This document shows, in pieces, positions 18,423 to 27,385 of a DNA stretch of 40,518 nt (position 1 is its first letter; each line of letters starts with the position of its first letter). The notes under the pieces were generated by a model. The model ran no database searches, was not told the origin of the DNA, and saw nothing but the letters and a program-made list of their open reading frames with translations. The DNA comes from Acidobacteriota bacterium. Lineage in GTDB: Bacteria; Actinomycetota; Acidimicrobiia; Spongiisociales; UBA11373. The translations under genes were made by a program, and so were the position numbers. The stretch lies in assembly GCA_022571885.1 (NCBI GenBank), contig JACZWZ010000005.1, positions 1 through 40,518 on the forward strand, given 5' to 3'.

Positions 18423-20048
18423 ATGGATCCACAGACAGACTGGCGCCGGCAGGACCATCTGGACCGGCTCGACGGCGATTTCGACCTCATCGTCATCGGC
18501 GGCGGCATTGTCGGGGCCGGAGTCGCCCTGGATGCGACCCATCGCGGGAAGCGGGTTGCGATCATCGACCGCGGCGACTGGGCCGGTGGAACATCGAGCC
18601 GTTCCACCAAACTGCTGCACGGCGGGGTGCGCTACCTGCCTCAGATGAGGTTCGGGCTCATCCGTGGCGGACTCAGGGAACAGCGAGTGCTGGGGGTGAT
18701 TGCCGACTACCTGGTCCAGTCGATCGATTTCGTCATCCCGATATACCGGAATCACGGATTCGCCGATGCCCCCAAATGGGCTCGTCATCCCCGTGTCTTC
18801 CCGGTGGTGATTCGGCTCGGGCTGTGGTGGTACGACCGTCTGGGCGTTCATGCCAAAGACGCCAAACGGCTGCTGACCCGAGAAGAGCTGCAGGATCGAT
18901 TCCCACGACTCAAGATGGAAGGCCTGCGTCACGGTGTCGTCTACCGCGACGCTCAAACCGACGACGCTCGCCTGACGCTCATGGTCATTCGAACCGCGGT
19001 CGACCTCGGCGCGGTCGCCCTAAACCACGCGGAAGCGGTCGACATCGAGAATTCTGGTTCGGACTGGACCGTCACCGTCCGCCCCCGGTTCGGTCACGCC
19101 ACCCACGACCTTCGAGCACCGAGCGTTGTTGCCGCCACCGGCGCAGAACACCCGCCCGGTGACCTCGCCGACCAGCTCCCGGTGATGCTCAGCAAAGGCG
19201 TCCACCTAATAGTGGAGGTCGATGACGTTGGAGTACGCGACACGGCGTTGGTGCTCCCCGAAACCTCCGACGGTCGTGTCTTGTTCCTGGTGCCGTGGCA
19301 GAACCACGTGGTCATCGGAACCACCGACACTCCCTACGACGGTGATCTCACCCATCCGACCGCCGACCCTGCGGACATCAGATACCTCTGCGATGAGATG
19401 GGCACCTACCTCGACGTAGGGGAGGTGGAGCCGATCAGTGCCTGGGCCGGGCTGCGGGCCCTGGTCGACAAGGCCGGCGGAACGACTGCCGAGGCATCGC
19501 GGGAACACCAGGTAGTAGAGGTCGCCCCCGGATATGTTCGAGTTGCCGGAGGAAAATTGACCGGCTACCGCACCATCGCCCAGAACGTGGTGGATCGCCT
19601 GTACGGGCGTCGGACCAGGTCACGTCAGGGGACGGCGACCGTACAGATCCACGGCGCCGGTATTACAGATGATCTGGTCAGACGCGTCGCCGCAAGCCTC
19701 GACTCGCTCGGCGCGCCACAGCACCTCGGGTCCGACATCGTCGCCCGGTACGGCACCGCCGCCGATGCAATGCTGGACCTGGCGCACCACGACCTCGCTC
19801 TGGCGACGGTCATTGCCGACCACTGGTTGGCGGCCGAGGTGGTCTACGGGGTCCGCCACGAGTGTGTTGGCACCATCAGCGACTTCGTGCAACGACGTAC
19901 CCGGATCGCCTGGTTTACCAAAGACCATGCCCGCAGCGCGTTGCCCGAGGTCGGCCGCATCATGGCGCCCGAGTTGGGGTGGAACAAAGATCGGCTGGAG
20001 CTCGAGCTCGAACAGGCCGAACAGGATCTGGCGGCGGAAGGGCTCTGA
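18423..20048 (+). CDS. glpD: Aerobic glycerol-3-phosphate dehydrogenase
   Basis: FDLIVIGGGIVGAGVALDATHRGKRVAIIDRGDWAGGTSSRSTKLLHGGVRYL. ATG at 18423. Confidence 0.93.
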   Translation: MDPQTDWRRQDHLDRLDGDFDLIVIGGGIVGAGVALDATHRGKRVAIIDRGDWAGGTSSRSTKLLHGGVRYLPQMRFGLIRGGLREQRVLGVIADYLVQSIDFVIPIYRNHGFADAPKWARHPRVFPVVIRLGLWWYDRLGVHAKDAKRLLTREELQDRFPRLKMEGLRHGVVYRDAQTDDARLTLMVIRTAVDLGAVALNHAEAVDIENSGSDWTVTVRPRFGHATHDLRAPSVVAATGAEHPPGDLADQLPVMLSKGVHLIVEVDDVGVRDTALVLPETSDGRVLFLVPWQNHVVIGTTDTPYDGDLTHPTADPADIRYLCDEMGTYLDVGEVEPISAWAGLRALVDKAGGTTAEASREHQVVEVAPGYVRVAGGKLTGYRTIAQNVVDRLYGRRTRSRQGTATVQIHGAGITDDLVRRVAASLDSLGAPQHLGSDIVARYGTAADAMLDLAHHDLALATVIADHWLAAEVVYGVRHECVGTISDFVQRRTRIAWFTKDHARSALPEVGRIMAPELGWNKDRLELELEQAEQDLAAEGL

Positions 20049-20072
20049 GAGGTGTAGCGGACACGGAACTGG

Positions 20073-20094
20073 GCGTGGCCTGTTGGCGCCACGC
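20073..20094 (+). terminator. Candidate hairpin downstream of glpD
   Basis: GCGTGGC-ctgttggc-GCCACGC, no T-tract. Confidence 0.4.
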
Positions 20095-20191
20095 TGGGTC
20101 TCGCAGGGCTTCGCTTCTCGGTGCCGGTCTCCCGTGTCCCGAATGGTGTTGCCAGAGCCGTCGTGGTGCTTGTAGCTACCGCGACTTGATT

Positions 20192-20219
20192 CGGAAAACG
20201 GGGAACTGGAAACGGGAAG
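20192..20219. repeat. Degenerate period-7 tandem repeat (CGGAAAA CGGGGAA CTGGAAA CGGGAAG)
   Basis: Four heptamers read directly; intergenic between glpD and glyS. Confidence 0.55.
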
Positions 20220-20318
20220 CGGCTTCGACCCCCCCCCACACCAACTATCCGCGTGCCCCCTTGAGAGCCTCAGCCGGCGAAGTGCCACTGGCAAGGCACG
20301 ATCTTTCGAATCCGCCCG

Positions 20319-21635
20319 CTAGAGGCGGTCGCCGAACTTGTCGATGAGATATGACACCAATCCCTGTATCGGCAAGCGATCCTGCTCCATCGTGTCGCGC
20401 TCTCGCACCGTCACCGCCTGATCCTCCAAGGTGTCGAAATCGATCGTCACGCAGTAGGGAGTTCCGATCTCGTCCTGGCGCCGGTAGCGGCGTCCGATCG
20501 ACTGGGTGACATCTACCTCGATGGCCCAATGCGAACGGAGTTGCTTCGCCACCCGTTGGGTGACTTCAATCAGATCGTCCTTCTTCGACAGCGGGAGAAC
20601 CGCAACCTTGATCGGCGCCAGCTTCGGGTGGAGCTTGAGCACGACCCTGGTCTCGGCCCTGACCTCTTCCTCCTGGTAGGCGTCTATCAGGAAGGCGAAT
20701 GCCGACCGGGTGACCCCGGCCGCCGGCTCGATCACATACGGGAAGAAGCGCTCATCAGCCTCCTGGTCGTAGTAGCGAAGGTCCTCCCCACTCGACTCTG
20801 TGTGGGCCCTCAAGTCGAAATCGGTGCGGTTGGCAACCCCCTCCAACTCGTCCCATCCCCACGGGAACAAGTACTCGACGTCACTGGCGGCAGCGGCATA
20901 GTGCGCCAGCTCCTCGGGCTGGTGAGCCCGCATCCGAACCCGGTCGGGGTGCATTCCCAGATCTAGATACCACTGCATCCGGGCGTCGAGCCAATACTGA
21001 TACCAGTGCTCAACCTCGTCGGGCCGACAGAAGAACTCCATTTCCATCTGCTCGAACTCCCGTGTCCGAAACACGAACTGGCCAGGGGTGATCTCATTGC
21101 GGAACGACTTACCGATCTGAGCGATGCCGAAAGGGAGACGCAGCCGCGACGACCGGCGAACGTTCTCAAAGTTGATGAAGATGCCCTGCGCCGTTTCCGG
21201 CCTCAGATAGGTGAGCGCGGCATCGTCCTCCACCGGTCCGAGGAAGGTCTTCAGCAGCAGATTGAAGTCACGCACCTCGGTGAACGTCCCCCGCTTGCCG
21301 CAACTGGGGCACTCCTCGGGATCCTCGAGTTTGTCGAGCCGGGACCGCACGTTGCAATTGGTGCATTCGACCAGCGGATCGGTAAACGACTCCTCATGAC
21401 CGGATGCCACCCACACCTGGCGGCTCTGGATGATCGACGAGTCGAGGCCGACCACATCGTCACGGTCGCGCACCATGGTGGTCCACCAGGCGTCGCGGAT
21501 GTTTCGCAGCAACTCCGCACCCAGCGGGCCGTAGTCCCACGAAGACCGCAACCCCCCGTAGATCTCGGATGCAGGAAAGACAAAGCCTCTCCGCTTGGAG
21601 AGATTGGCAATCGTTTCGAGGCTGTCTGCCGGCAT
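20319..21635 (-). CDS. glyS: Glycyl-tRNA synthetase (single-chain class II type)
   Basis: RRGFVFPASEIYGGLRSSWDYGPLG, FRNEITPGQFVFRTREFEQMEMEFFC, C-terminal anticodon-binding domain. Confidence 0.95.
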   Translation of the reverse strand: MPADSLETIANLSKRRGFVFPASEIYGGLRSSWDYGPLGAELLRNIRDAWWTTMVRDRDDVVGLDSSIIQSRQVWVASGHEESFTDPLVECTNCNVRSRLDKLEDPEECPSCGKRGTFTEVRDFNLLLKTFLGPVEDDAALTYLRPETAQGIFINFENVRRSSRLRLPFGIAQIGKSFRNEITPGQFVFRTREFEQMEMEFFCRPDEVEHWYQYWLDARMQWYLDLGMHPDRVRMRAHQPEELAHYAAAASDVEYLFPWGWDELEGVANRTDFDLRAHTESSGEDLRYYDQEADERFFPYVIEPAAGVTRSAFAFLIDAYQEEEVRAETRVVLKLHPKLAPIKVAVLPLSKKDDLIEVTQRVAKQLRSHWAIEVDVTQSIGRRYRRQDEIGTPYCVTIDFDTLEDQAVTVRERDTMEQDRLPIQGLVSYLIDKFGDRL

Positions 21636-21657
21636 GGAGCGTGATGATAAGGCGAGG

Positions 21658-21691
21658 AGTCACCAGTCCCCAGTCACCAGTCCCCAGTCAG
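21658..21691. repeat. Heptamer tandem array AGT(CACCAGT CCCCAGT)x2 CAG
   Basis: Exact alternating 7-bp units in the glyS-uppS spacer. Confidence 0.85.
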
Positions 21692-21724
21692 AACGGATTG
21701 CCCGGAGGCGGCGCAGCCGGCGAC

Positions 21725-21757
21725 GATCGCCCGCCGGGCCAAGCGAGGCGATTGCCC
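21725..21757. repeat. Dispersed GC-rich repeat, copy 1
   Basis: gatcgcccgccgggccaagcgaggcgattgccc matches 32462-32494 at 27 of 33 positions. Confidence 0.55.
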
Positions 21758-21806
21758 CGAAGCGACGCCAGCCGCTGAGGATCGCCGCCGACCAAAGGTC
21801 GGCGTC

Positions 21807-22520
21807 TTACTCCGCCCTCCCATATCGCCTATCGCGCTCCCGGTACTCCTCGATGCACTCCAAGAGGTGCTCGGTTCGAAAGTCGGGCCAAAGGGTGTCG
21901 GTGAAGACGAACTCGCTGTACGCCGCTTGCCACAGCAGGTAGTTACTGATCCGTTTCTCGCCGCTGGTTCGAATCACCAGATCGGGGTCGGGCATCTCGG
22001 GTATCCCGAGGTGCTCGGCGACCACCACCTCGTCTACCGACTCGGGATCGAGGGTTCCGGCCGCCACCTCTGATGCGATCTCTTTGGCCGCTCCGGCGAT
22101 CTCGGCCCGCGAGCCGTAGTTGAAGGCGAAGACCATGGTCATCGCGGTGTCGCCCGCCGTCAGTTCCTCCGCTTCTCTGATCTGCTGGCGCAGCCGATCA
22201 CTCACCCTGGGATCGTTACGGTCGCCGAGAAAGAGCACTCGGACGCCCAATTCGTGCAGCTCGTCGCGACGCCGGCCGAGCAGATCCTCCTTGAACCCCA
22301 TGAGGAATGCGACCTCTTCTTGGGACCGAGACCAGTTCTCGGTCGAGAAGGTGAAGACGGTCAGCCATTTCACTCCGGCCGCCAAGGCGCCGTGAACTAT
22401 GTCGAAGAGTGCCTCTTCTCCGGCAGCGTGGCCTGCGGTGCGAGGCAAGCCACGCGCCGCGGCCCAACGCCCGTTGCCGTCCATGATGATCGCCACATGG
22501 CTCGGTCCACGATCAGACAT
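21807..22520 (-). CDS. uppS: Isoprenyl (undecaprenyl diphosphate) synthase
   Basis: HVAIIMDGNGRWAAARGLPRTAGHAAG, FTFSTENWSRS, RTSGEKRISNYLLWQAAYSEFVF. ATG at 22520. Confidence 0.95.
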   Translation of the reverse strand: MSDRGPSHVAIIMDGNGRWAAARGLPRTAGHAAGEEALFDIVHGALAAGVKWLTVFTFSTENWSRSQEEVAFLMGFKEDLLGRRRDELHELGVRVLFLGDRNDPRVSDRLRQQIREAEELTAGDTAMTMVFAFNYGSRAEIAGAAKEIASEVAAGTLDPESVDEVVVAEHLGIPEMPDPDLVIRTSGEKRISNYLLWQAAYSEFVFTDTLWPDFRTEHLLECIEEYRERDRRYGRAE

Positions 22521-23229
22521 CGAAGACCACGGTCCCCAATCTCCGGTCCAGGTGGTATTCGAGAAACCGGCGGGTGACCCCAATCGCCTCGCCAGACAAC
22601 GAGGGGTCTGCCTCCGGAAGGTCATCGAGCGAGGCCGAGGCTATTCGGGCCAGGTAATCGGTGAGGCCATCGCGCAGAGACACCGCACCCGGTGTGCGGT
22701 CACGCTCACACAACACGCCACCGTCTCCGAATGAGAATCGAACCAGACCGTCGCTTCGCCCGCAGCCGGCGCAATGATCAAATGCCGGAGCGATTCCGAC
22801 CACGTCGGCGATACCCAGGAGAAAGGCTGTGAGAAGGTCCGGGTGAACGGCACCGGATTCGAGCGTGCGCAGACCTCGCTGTAACAACAGAAAGGGCCGC
22901 AACGAACTCTCATTCTCCTGTACCACGGCGTCGATCGCCTCCACCATCGTCCCGGCGGCCAACACCCGGTCCAGATCCGACCGCAGCGCAGGGAACGCCT
23001 CGATGATCTCGACCTGGGTGATCGTGTCGAGATTGCGGCCTTCGTACAGCACCAGATCGACGTGCGTAAACGGCTCGAGCCGTCCGCCGAAGCGACTCTT
23101 GGTCTTACGGACTCCCTTGGCGACAGTACGCAGCTTGCCGTGATTGGGACTGAGGATCACAACCACACGATCGGCCTCGCCGAATGGAAACCCTCGCAAC
23201 ACGATGCCCTGATCGTTCTTGAGACCCAT
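22513..23229 (-). CDS. recO: DNA repair protein RecO
   Basis: GIVLRGFPFGEADRVVVILSPNHGKLRTVAKGVRKTKSRFGGRLEPFTHVDLVLYEGRNLDTITQ and CAGCGRSDGLVRFSFGDGGVLC. Confidence 0.92.
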   Translation of the reverse strand: MGLKNDQGIVLRGFPFGEADRVVVILSPNHGKLRTVAKGVRKTKSRFGGRLEPFTHVDLVLYEGRNLDTITQVEIIEAFPALRSDLDRVLAAGTMVEAIDAVVQENESSLRPFLLLQRGLRTLESGAVHPDLLTAFLLGIADVVGIAPAFDHCAGCGRSDGLVRFSFGDGGVLCERDRTPGAVSLRDGLTDYLARIASASLDDLPEADPSLSGEAIGVTRRFLEYHLDRRLGTVVFDV

Positions 23230-23237
23230 ACACGGAG

Positions 23238-23305
23238 AATAGGTATTAGGGATTAGGTATTAGGTATTAGGAAGAACTGCAGCGCGTCTGGCCTAACACC
23301 TAACA
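23238..23305. repeat. Heptamer array (ATTAGGT)~5 followed by inverted heptamers (CCTAACA)x2
   Basis: AATAGGT ATTAGGG ATTAGGT ATTAGGT ATTAGGA (23238-23272) and CCTAACA CCTAACA (23292-23305), in the recO/VIT-vWA divergent spacer. Confidence 0.85.
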
Positions 23306-23353
23306 CCTTCATCAGCCGGGAACCTCACTCCACCCCATACGCGTCATAGAAGC

Positions 23354-25663
23354 GTGACCAACTCAAAAGCCTTCATCCGCACCGTCGTGAGCTCCCTAGC
23401 CGTGCTGAGCCTCGTCATTCCTTCTACTGCTCTCGCCCAGACGGTGGAACCGATGCCACCGTTGCCCTGCCCGTGGTGGCAGTGCGACGGACCGACAGAT
23501 GTAGTGATCGAGGAGTACCGAGTCGAAACCACGATCGAGGAATCGATCGCGACGACACGGATCACCCAGATTCTCCGTAACGACGGGCGAGGCACTGCCG
23601 AAGGCGAATTTTTGCACCCGATCCCGGCCGACGCCGCGGTCACCGGCCTGACGCTCTGGATCGATGGGGAAGCCGTCACCGGAGAACTACTCGATGGCGA
23701 AGCTGCCCGCCTGACTTATCAGGAGATCGTCCGTCGCACGCTCGATCCGGCCCTGCTCGAGTTCGTCGACGACGGCCTGCTGCGCTTGTCGGTATTCCCC
23801 ATTCCTGCCGGCGATACCCGAAAGGTCGAGATCGAGTACCGCCAGGTCCTGCCCAACGACGGCGGCCTGGTGCGCTATCGCCAGGCGATGGGACGCGAGC
23901 ACACCAACGTCGAAATCGAACGCATAGTGGCCCGGATCGAAATCGTCGAATCGGACGGGCTCAAGACGATCCATTCCCCGACCCACTCCATCGCGGTAGA
24001 TCGACAGGGAGCCACGTCGGCGATAGTCGGATTCGAGGCCACAGGAGACCAAGCATCCGATTTCGCGCTGTACTACTCGACCGACGACGGACCGGTCGCG
24101 GTGGATGTCATCTCCTACCGGGACGGGGACGAAGGATGGTTTCTCTTGCTGGCATCGCCCGGATTGGTCGGCTCTGATGCCGTGACCGCCAAAGACATCG
24201 TCCTGGTGCTCGACGTCTCGGGTTCGATGGAAGGTGAGAAGCTCGCCCAGGCACAGGATGCGGCGACCTTCGTGCTCGACAACCTCAATCCCAATGATCG
24301 TTTCGAGGTTCTGGCGTTCAGCACCGGCGTCGCCGCCTTTGGTGATCGGCTGCGGCCGGCAAGCGATGCCGCCGACGGGCGCGATTGGGTTCGGCGGCTC
24401 TCGGCGGCCGGGTCCACCGACATTCACGATGCTCTCGCCGCTGCTTTCTCGCTGGCCGCGCCCGAGCGGCCCCTGTACGTCATGTTCCTGACCGATGGGC
24501 TCCCCACCGAGGGGGTCATCGACACCGAACAGATTCTGGAGAGCCTCCAGCGTCAGCGCTCGGAGACAATCTCGGTATTCGCATTCGGGGTCGGCTTCGA
24601 CGTCGACACGATCCTGCTCGATTCGATAGCACGCGATCACCACGGCACGTCTCAATACGTGATCCCGGGCGAGAACATCGAACAGGAGGTGAGCACGCTC
24701 TACGCCAAGGTGGCCTCGCCGGTCCTCACCGGAGTCGAACTCGAGATCGACGGGGTGATCGTCTCCGACTTGTACCCCGCATCAGTCCCAGACATCTTCT
24801 CAGGCGAGCAACTCGTCCTTACCGGCCGATACGACGGATGGGGCCCGGCGACCGTGACCCTCAGCGGCCGACTCCTGGGTGATGGTGTCACGATCGAATA
24901 CGACGACGTACGCTTTGCCGCTGCCGGCGGTGATGACACGGTCCCCGGCTTATGGGCCACTCGAAAGATCGGCGCACTGCTGCGGGACATCCGGCTAAAC
25001 GGTCCCAGCGAGGAAACAGTCGACCAGATCGTCCGCCTCTCGATTCGCCACGGGATAGTCACCCCCTACACCTCCTATCTGGTCACCGAACCAGCCCCGT
25101 TCGGCGAGGATGCGATCGACGTCATTGCCGGCCGCGCCGCTTCTGCCGCCACCCCCTTCGCCGCATCCGGCGAGGAATCGGTCACCGCCGCCGATGCGGC
25201 CGCCGAACTCTCCGCCGCCGATCTGGCGGCGGCACCCCACGCCCGGTACCGCGACATCGTTGTCACCGCCGGCGGCCGGACCATGCGCCAACTGAACGGG
25301 GTCTGGATCGACACCACGTACGATCCGAGCATGGAGCTGGTTCGAGTGGCCTTCGGGTCCGACGACTATTTCGCGCTGGCAGCAACCTCACCGACCATGG
25401 CCTCCACCCTTGCAGTCGGGCAGCACGTCATCGTTGTCGCCGATGGGGTCGCCTACGACATCGTCGATGCCGGATCCGACGGCGATGAACTTCCGGCCAC
25501 GATCACCGAACCGGTGGAAGGCACCACGAACTCTGCCGCTCTCGTGCTCGGACCCCAGTCCGACAAGGACGAGGACCGCGGCCTGTCGGTGGCTGCGATC
25601 GCACTCGTAGCCGCCCTGGCGGCAGCCGCCGCCCTGGCGTCGGTGGCGGCACGCAAGGGATGA
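23354..25663 (+). CDS. VIT and vWA domain-containing membrane-anchored surface protein
   Basis: N-terminal signal, VIT-like domain (EYRVETTIEESIATTRITQILRNDGRGTAEGEFLHPIPADAAVTGL), MIDAS DIVLVLDVSGSMEGEKL, C-terminal TM helix. Confidence 0.87.
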   Translation: MTNSKAFIRTVVSSLAVLSLVIPSTALAQTVEPMPPLPCPWWQCDGPTDVVIEEYRVETTIEESIATTRITQILRNDGRGTAEGEFLHPIPADAAVTGLTLWIDGEAVTGELLDGEAARLTYQEIVRRTLDPALLEFVDDGLLRLSVFPIPAGDTRKVEIEYRQVLPNDGGLVRYRQAMGREHTNVEIERIVARIEIVESDGLKTIHSPTHSIAVDRQGATSAIVGFEATGDQASDFALYYSTDDGPVAVDVISYRDGDEGWFLLLASPGLVGSDAVTAKDIVLVLDVSGSMEGEKLAQAQDAATFVLDNLNPNDRFEVLAFSTGVAAFGDRLRPASDAADGRDWVRRLSAAGSTDIHDALAAAFSLAAPERPLYVMFLTDGLPTEGVIDTEQILESLQRQRSETISVFAFGVGFDVDTILLDSIARDHHGTSQYVIPGENIEQEVSTLYAKVASPVLTGVELEIDGVIVSDLYPASVPDIFSGEQLVLTGRYDGWGPATVTLSGRLLGDGVTIEYDDVRFAAAGGDDTVPGLWATRKIGALLRDIRLNGPSEETVDQIVRLSIRHGIVTPYTSYLVTEPAPFGEDAIDVIAGRAASAATPFAASGEESVTAADAAAELSAADLAAAPHARYRDIVVTAGGRTMRQLNGVWIDTTYDPSMELVRVAFGSDDYFALAATSPTMASTLAVGQHVIVVADGVAYDIVDAGSDGDELPATITEPVEGTTNSAALVLGPQSDKDEDRGLSVAAIALVAALAAAAALASVAARKG

Positions 25664-26007
25664 CGTCTGCCGAGAGTGCACAAACAGGTCGCATCGACAA
25701 GACTGGTTCCATGCGAGAAGCACTCACAACAGAAGAACGAGCAGCGCTGGCTACCGCACATCCCGATTGGCTGATCGAGTCGGACACCATGGGACGAACC
25801 TTCACATTCGAAGATTTCTCCGCTGCCATGGCATTCGTTACCCGGGTTGCCCTGGCCGCGGAGAAGATCGATCACCATCCCGACATCGATGTGAGGTGGA
25901 ACAAGGTGACGCTGCTGGTCAGCACCCACTCGGCCGGGACCCTGACCGAACTAGATCGCAGCCTGGTTGACACCATCGACGGCTTTGACACCGGCCGCGG
26001 CTCATGA
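25660..26007 (+). CDS. Pterin-4a-carbinolamine dehydratase-like protein
   Basis: LTTEERAAL...FTFEDFSAAMAFVTRVALAAEKIDHHPDIDVRWNKVTLLVSTHSAGTLTELD matches PCD/DCoH; start at 25660 or 25711. Confidence 0.87.
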   Translation: MTSAESAQTGRIDKTGSMREALTTEERAALATAHPDWLIESDTMGRTFTFEDFSAAMAFVTRVALAAEKIDHHPDIDVRWNKVTLLVSTHSAGTLTELDRSLVDTIDGFDTGRGS

Positions 26008-26366
26008 CCACCCGGCTTCAATTCCTGTACACCTTTACGCCCGGTCCGCGACCAGAGCTGGCCACCGATCCGTCGGCCTGGAGCCCCGCCGACGAGGAGA
26101 TTGCGGAAAGCCACTTCACCTACCTAGAAGGGGCAGCCTCCCCAACCGTGTTGCTGGCGGGGCGCAGTCAGGATGGCGTGGGACCGGCGATCGTCATCCT
26201 CGAAGCGGCCAGCGAACAAGAAGCAAGAGACTTCATGGAGAAAGACCCCTTCATCATCTCCGGGCTGTTCGGAGCCGACCTGCACCCATTCCGCATAGCT
26301 CTTGGAAGTCACCAGTCGCCAGTCCCCAGTCACCAGTCAGAACAGATCGACAATCAGGAGTCCTGA
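26004..26366 (+). CDS. YciI-like domain protein, C-terminus encoded by heptamer array
   Basis: FLYTFTPGPRPEL...HFTYLEGA...GPAIVILEAASEQEARDFMEKDPFIISGLF; GTGA-type overlap upstream. Confidence 0.75.
   Translation: MTTRLQFLYTFTPGPRPELATDPSAWSPADEEIAESHFTYLEGAASPTVLLAGRSQDGVGPAIVILEAASEQEARDFMEKDPFIISGLFGADLHPFRIALGSHQSPVPSHQSEQIDNQES
26310..26340. repeat. Heptamer tandem array CACCAGT CGCCAGT CCCCAGT CACCAGT CAG
   Basis: Read directly; overlaps the 3' end of the YciI-like CDS. Inverted units at 26406-26419 and 26482-26492. Confidence 0.85.
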
Positions 26367-26370
26367 AGTC

Positions 26371-26384
26371 GGGTGCCCGCACCC
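26371..26384. terminator. Candidate terminator GGGTGC-CC-GCACCC
   Basis: 6-bp perfect stem just after the YciI-like stop, in a convergent spacer. Confidence 0.35.
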
Positions 26385-26512
26385 AGAGGCGACAAGTTTC
26401 TTGCTGGGGACTGGAGACTCGACCATTCGAAGACGACATTGGGCAGGCGCGTCAAGAAGGGCCGACACGACCAGATCTAGAACTGGTGACTGCGCCGCCT
26501 CGGCGCTCTGTG

Positions 26513-27385
26513 TTACATCCCCAGCCGTTCGATGACTGCCGGACGTTGCTGCCAGTCCTTTTCGACTTTGACGCGAAGCTCCAGATGGACCTTCGTCCCG
26601 AGCAGTGTCTCCAGTTCGACGCGGGCTGCCGTTCCCGACGCCTTGAGCACTGAACCACCCTTGCCGATCACGATGCCCTTCTGGCTGTCGCGCTCGACGA
26701 GGAGTCGTGCCTGGACCCGAGTGATCCCGTCCGCACCGACCTCGAGGTCATCCACCACCACCGCTAGTGAGTGCGGAAGTTCCTGTCTGAGTCTCGCCAG
26801 GAATTTCTCGCGGACGATCTCGCCAATCAGGAACACCTCGGACTGATCGGAGGTCATGTCCTCCGGGAAATACTGCGGCCCTTCCGGCAGCAACTGCTCC
26901 AACTCACTGATGATCGGCATCAGATTCTGCTGTTCGACTGCGCTGATCGGCACATACGCCTCGAAGTCCCACTCTGCGGCCTCGGCCAATTGCAGCGTCA
27001 CATCGGCCGGCGAGGCGATATCCACTTTGTTGATGACGCACACGGTCGGAGTCGACGCGTCGAGCAGTCGTCCCGCCACCAGGCGGTCTCCGGGGCCAAT
27101 CGACGCCGTTGCATCGATCACGAACACGACCGCATCAGCATCCGCGAGTGAGGTGATGACCCGCTCATTGAGGCGCTTCCCCAGAGCGGTGCGGGGTCGG
27201 TGGACTCCCGGAGTGTCGACCAGGACAACTTGTAGGTCTGGCCGATGGACCACTCCGCGGATCACATTGCGAGTCGTCTGCGGACGCTCGGAGGTGATGG
27301 TGACCTTGCTCCCTACCAGTGCATTGATCAGGGTGCTCTTGCCGACGTTGGGGCGTCCGACTACGGGTACGAAGCCGGATTTCAT
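26513..27385 (-). CDS. era: GTPase Era
   Basis: GRPNVGKSTLINALVG, DTPGVHRPRTALGKRLN, NKVD, KH domain IVIGKGGSVLKASG. Confidence 0.96.
   Translation of the reverse strand: MKSGFVPVVGRPNVGKSTLINALVGSKVTITSERPQTTRNVIRGVVHRPDLQVVLVDTPGVHRPRTALGKRLNERVITSLADADAVVFVIDATASIGPGDRLVAGRLLDASTPTVCVINKVDIASPADVTLQLAEAAEWDFEAYVPISAVEQQNLMPIISELEQLLPEGPQYFPEDMTSDQSEVFLIGEIVREKFLARLRQELPHSLAVVVDDLEVGADGITRVQARLLVERDSQKGIVIGKGGSVLKASGTAARVELETLLGTKVHLELRVKVEKDWQQRPAVIERLGM

Noticed and set aside
18350-18610. N-terminal extension of DnaG to 18610
   Set aside because: It runs through the divergent glpD start; the extension is low-complexity and the conserved DnaG N-terminus begins at 18349.
21636-21806. T-box riboswitch upstream of glyS
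   Set aside because: No T-box-like antiterminator bulge found by eye; the spacer is heptamer array plus GC-rich repeat.
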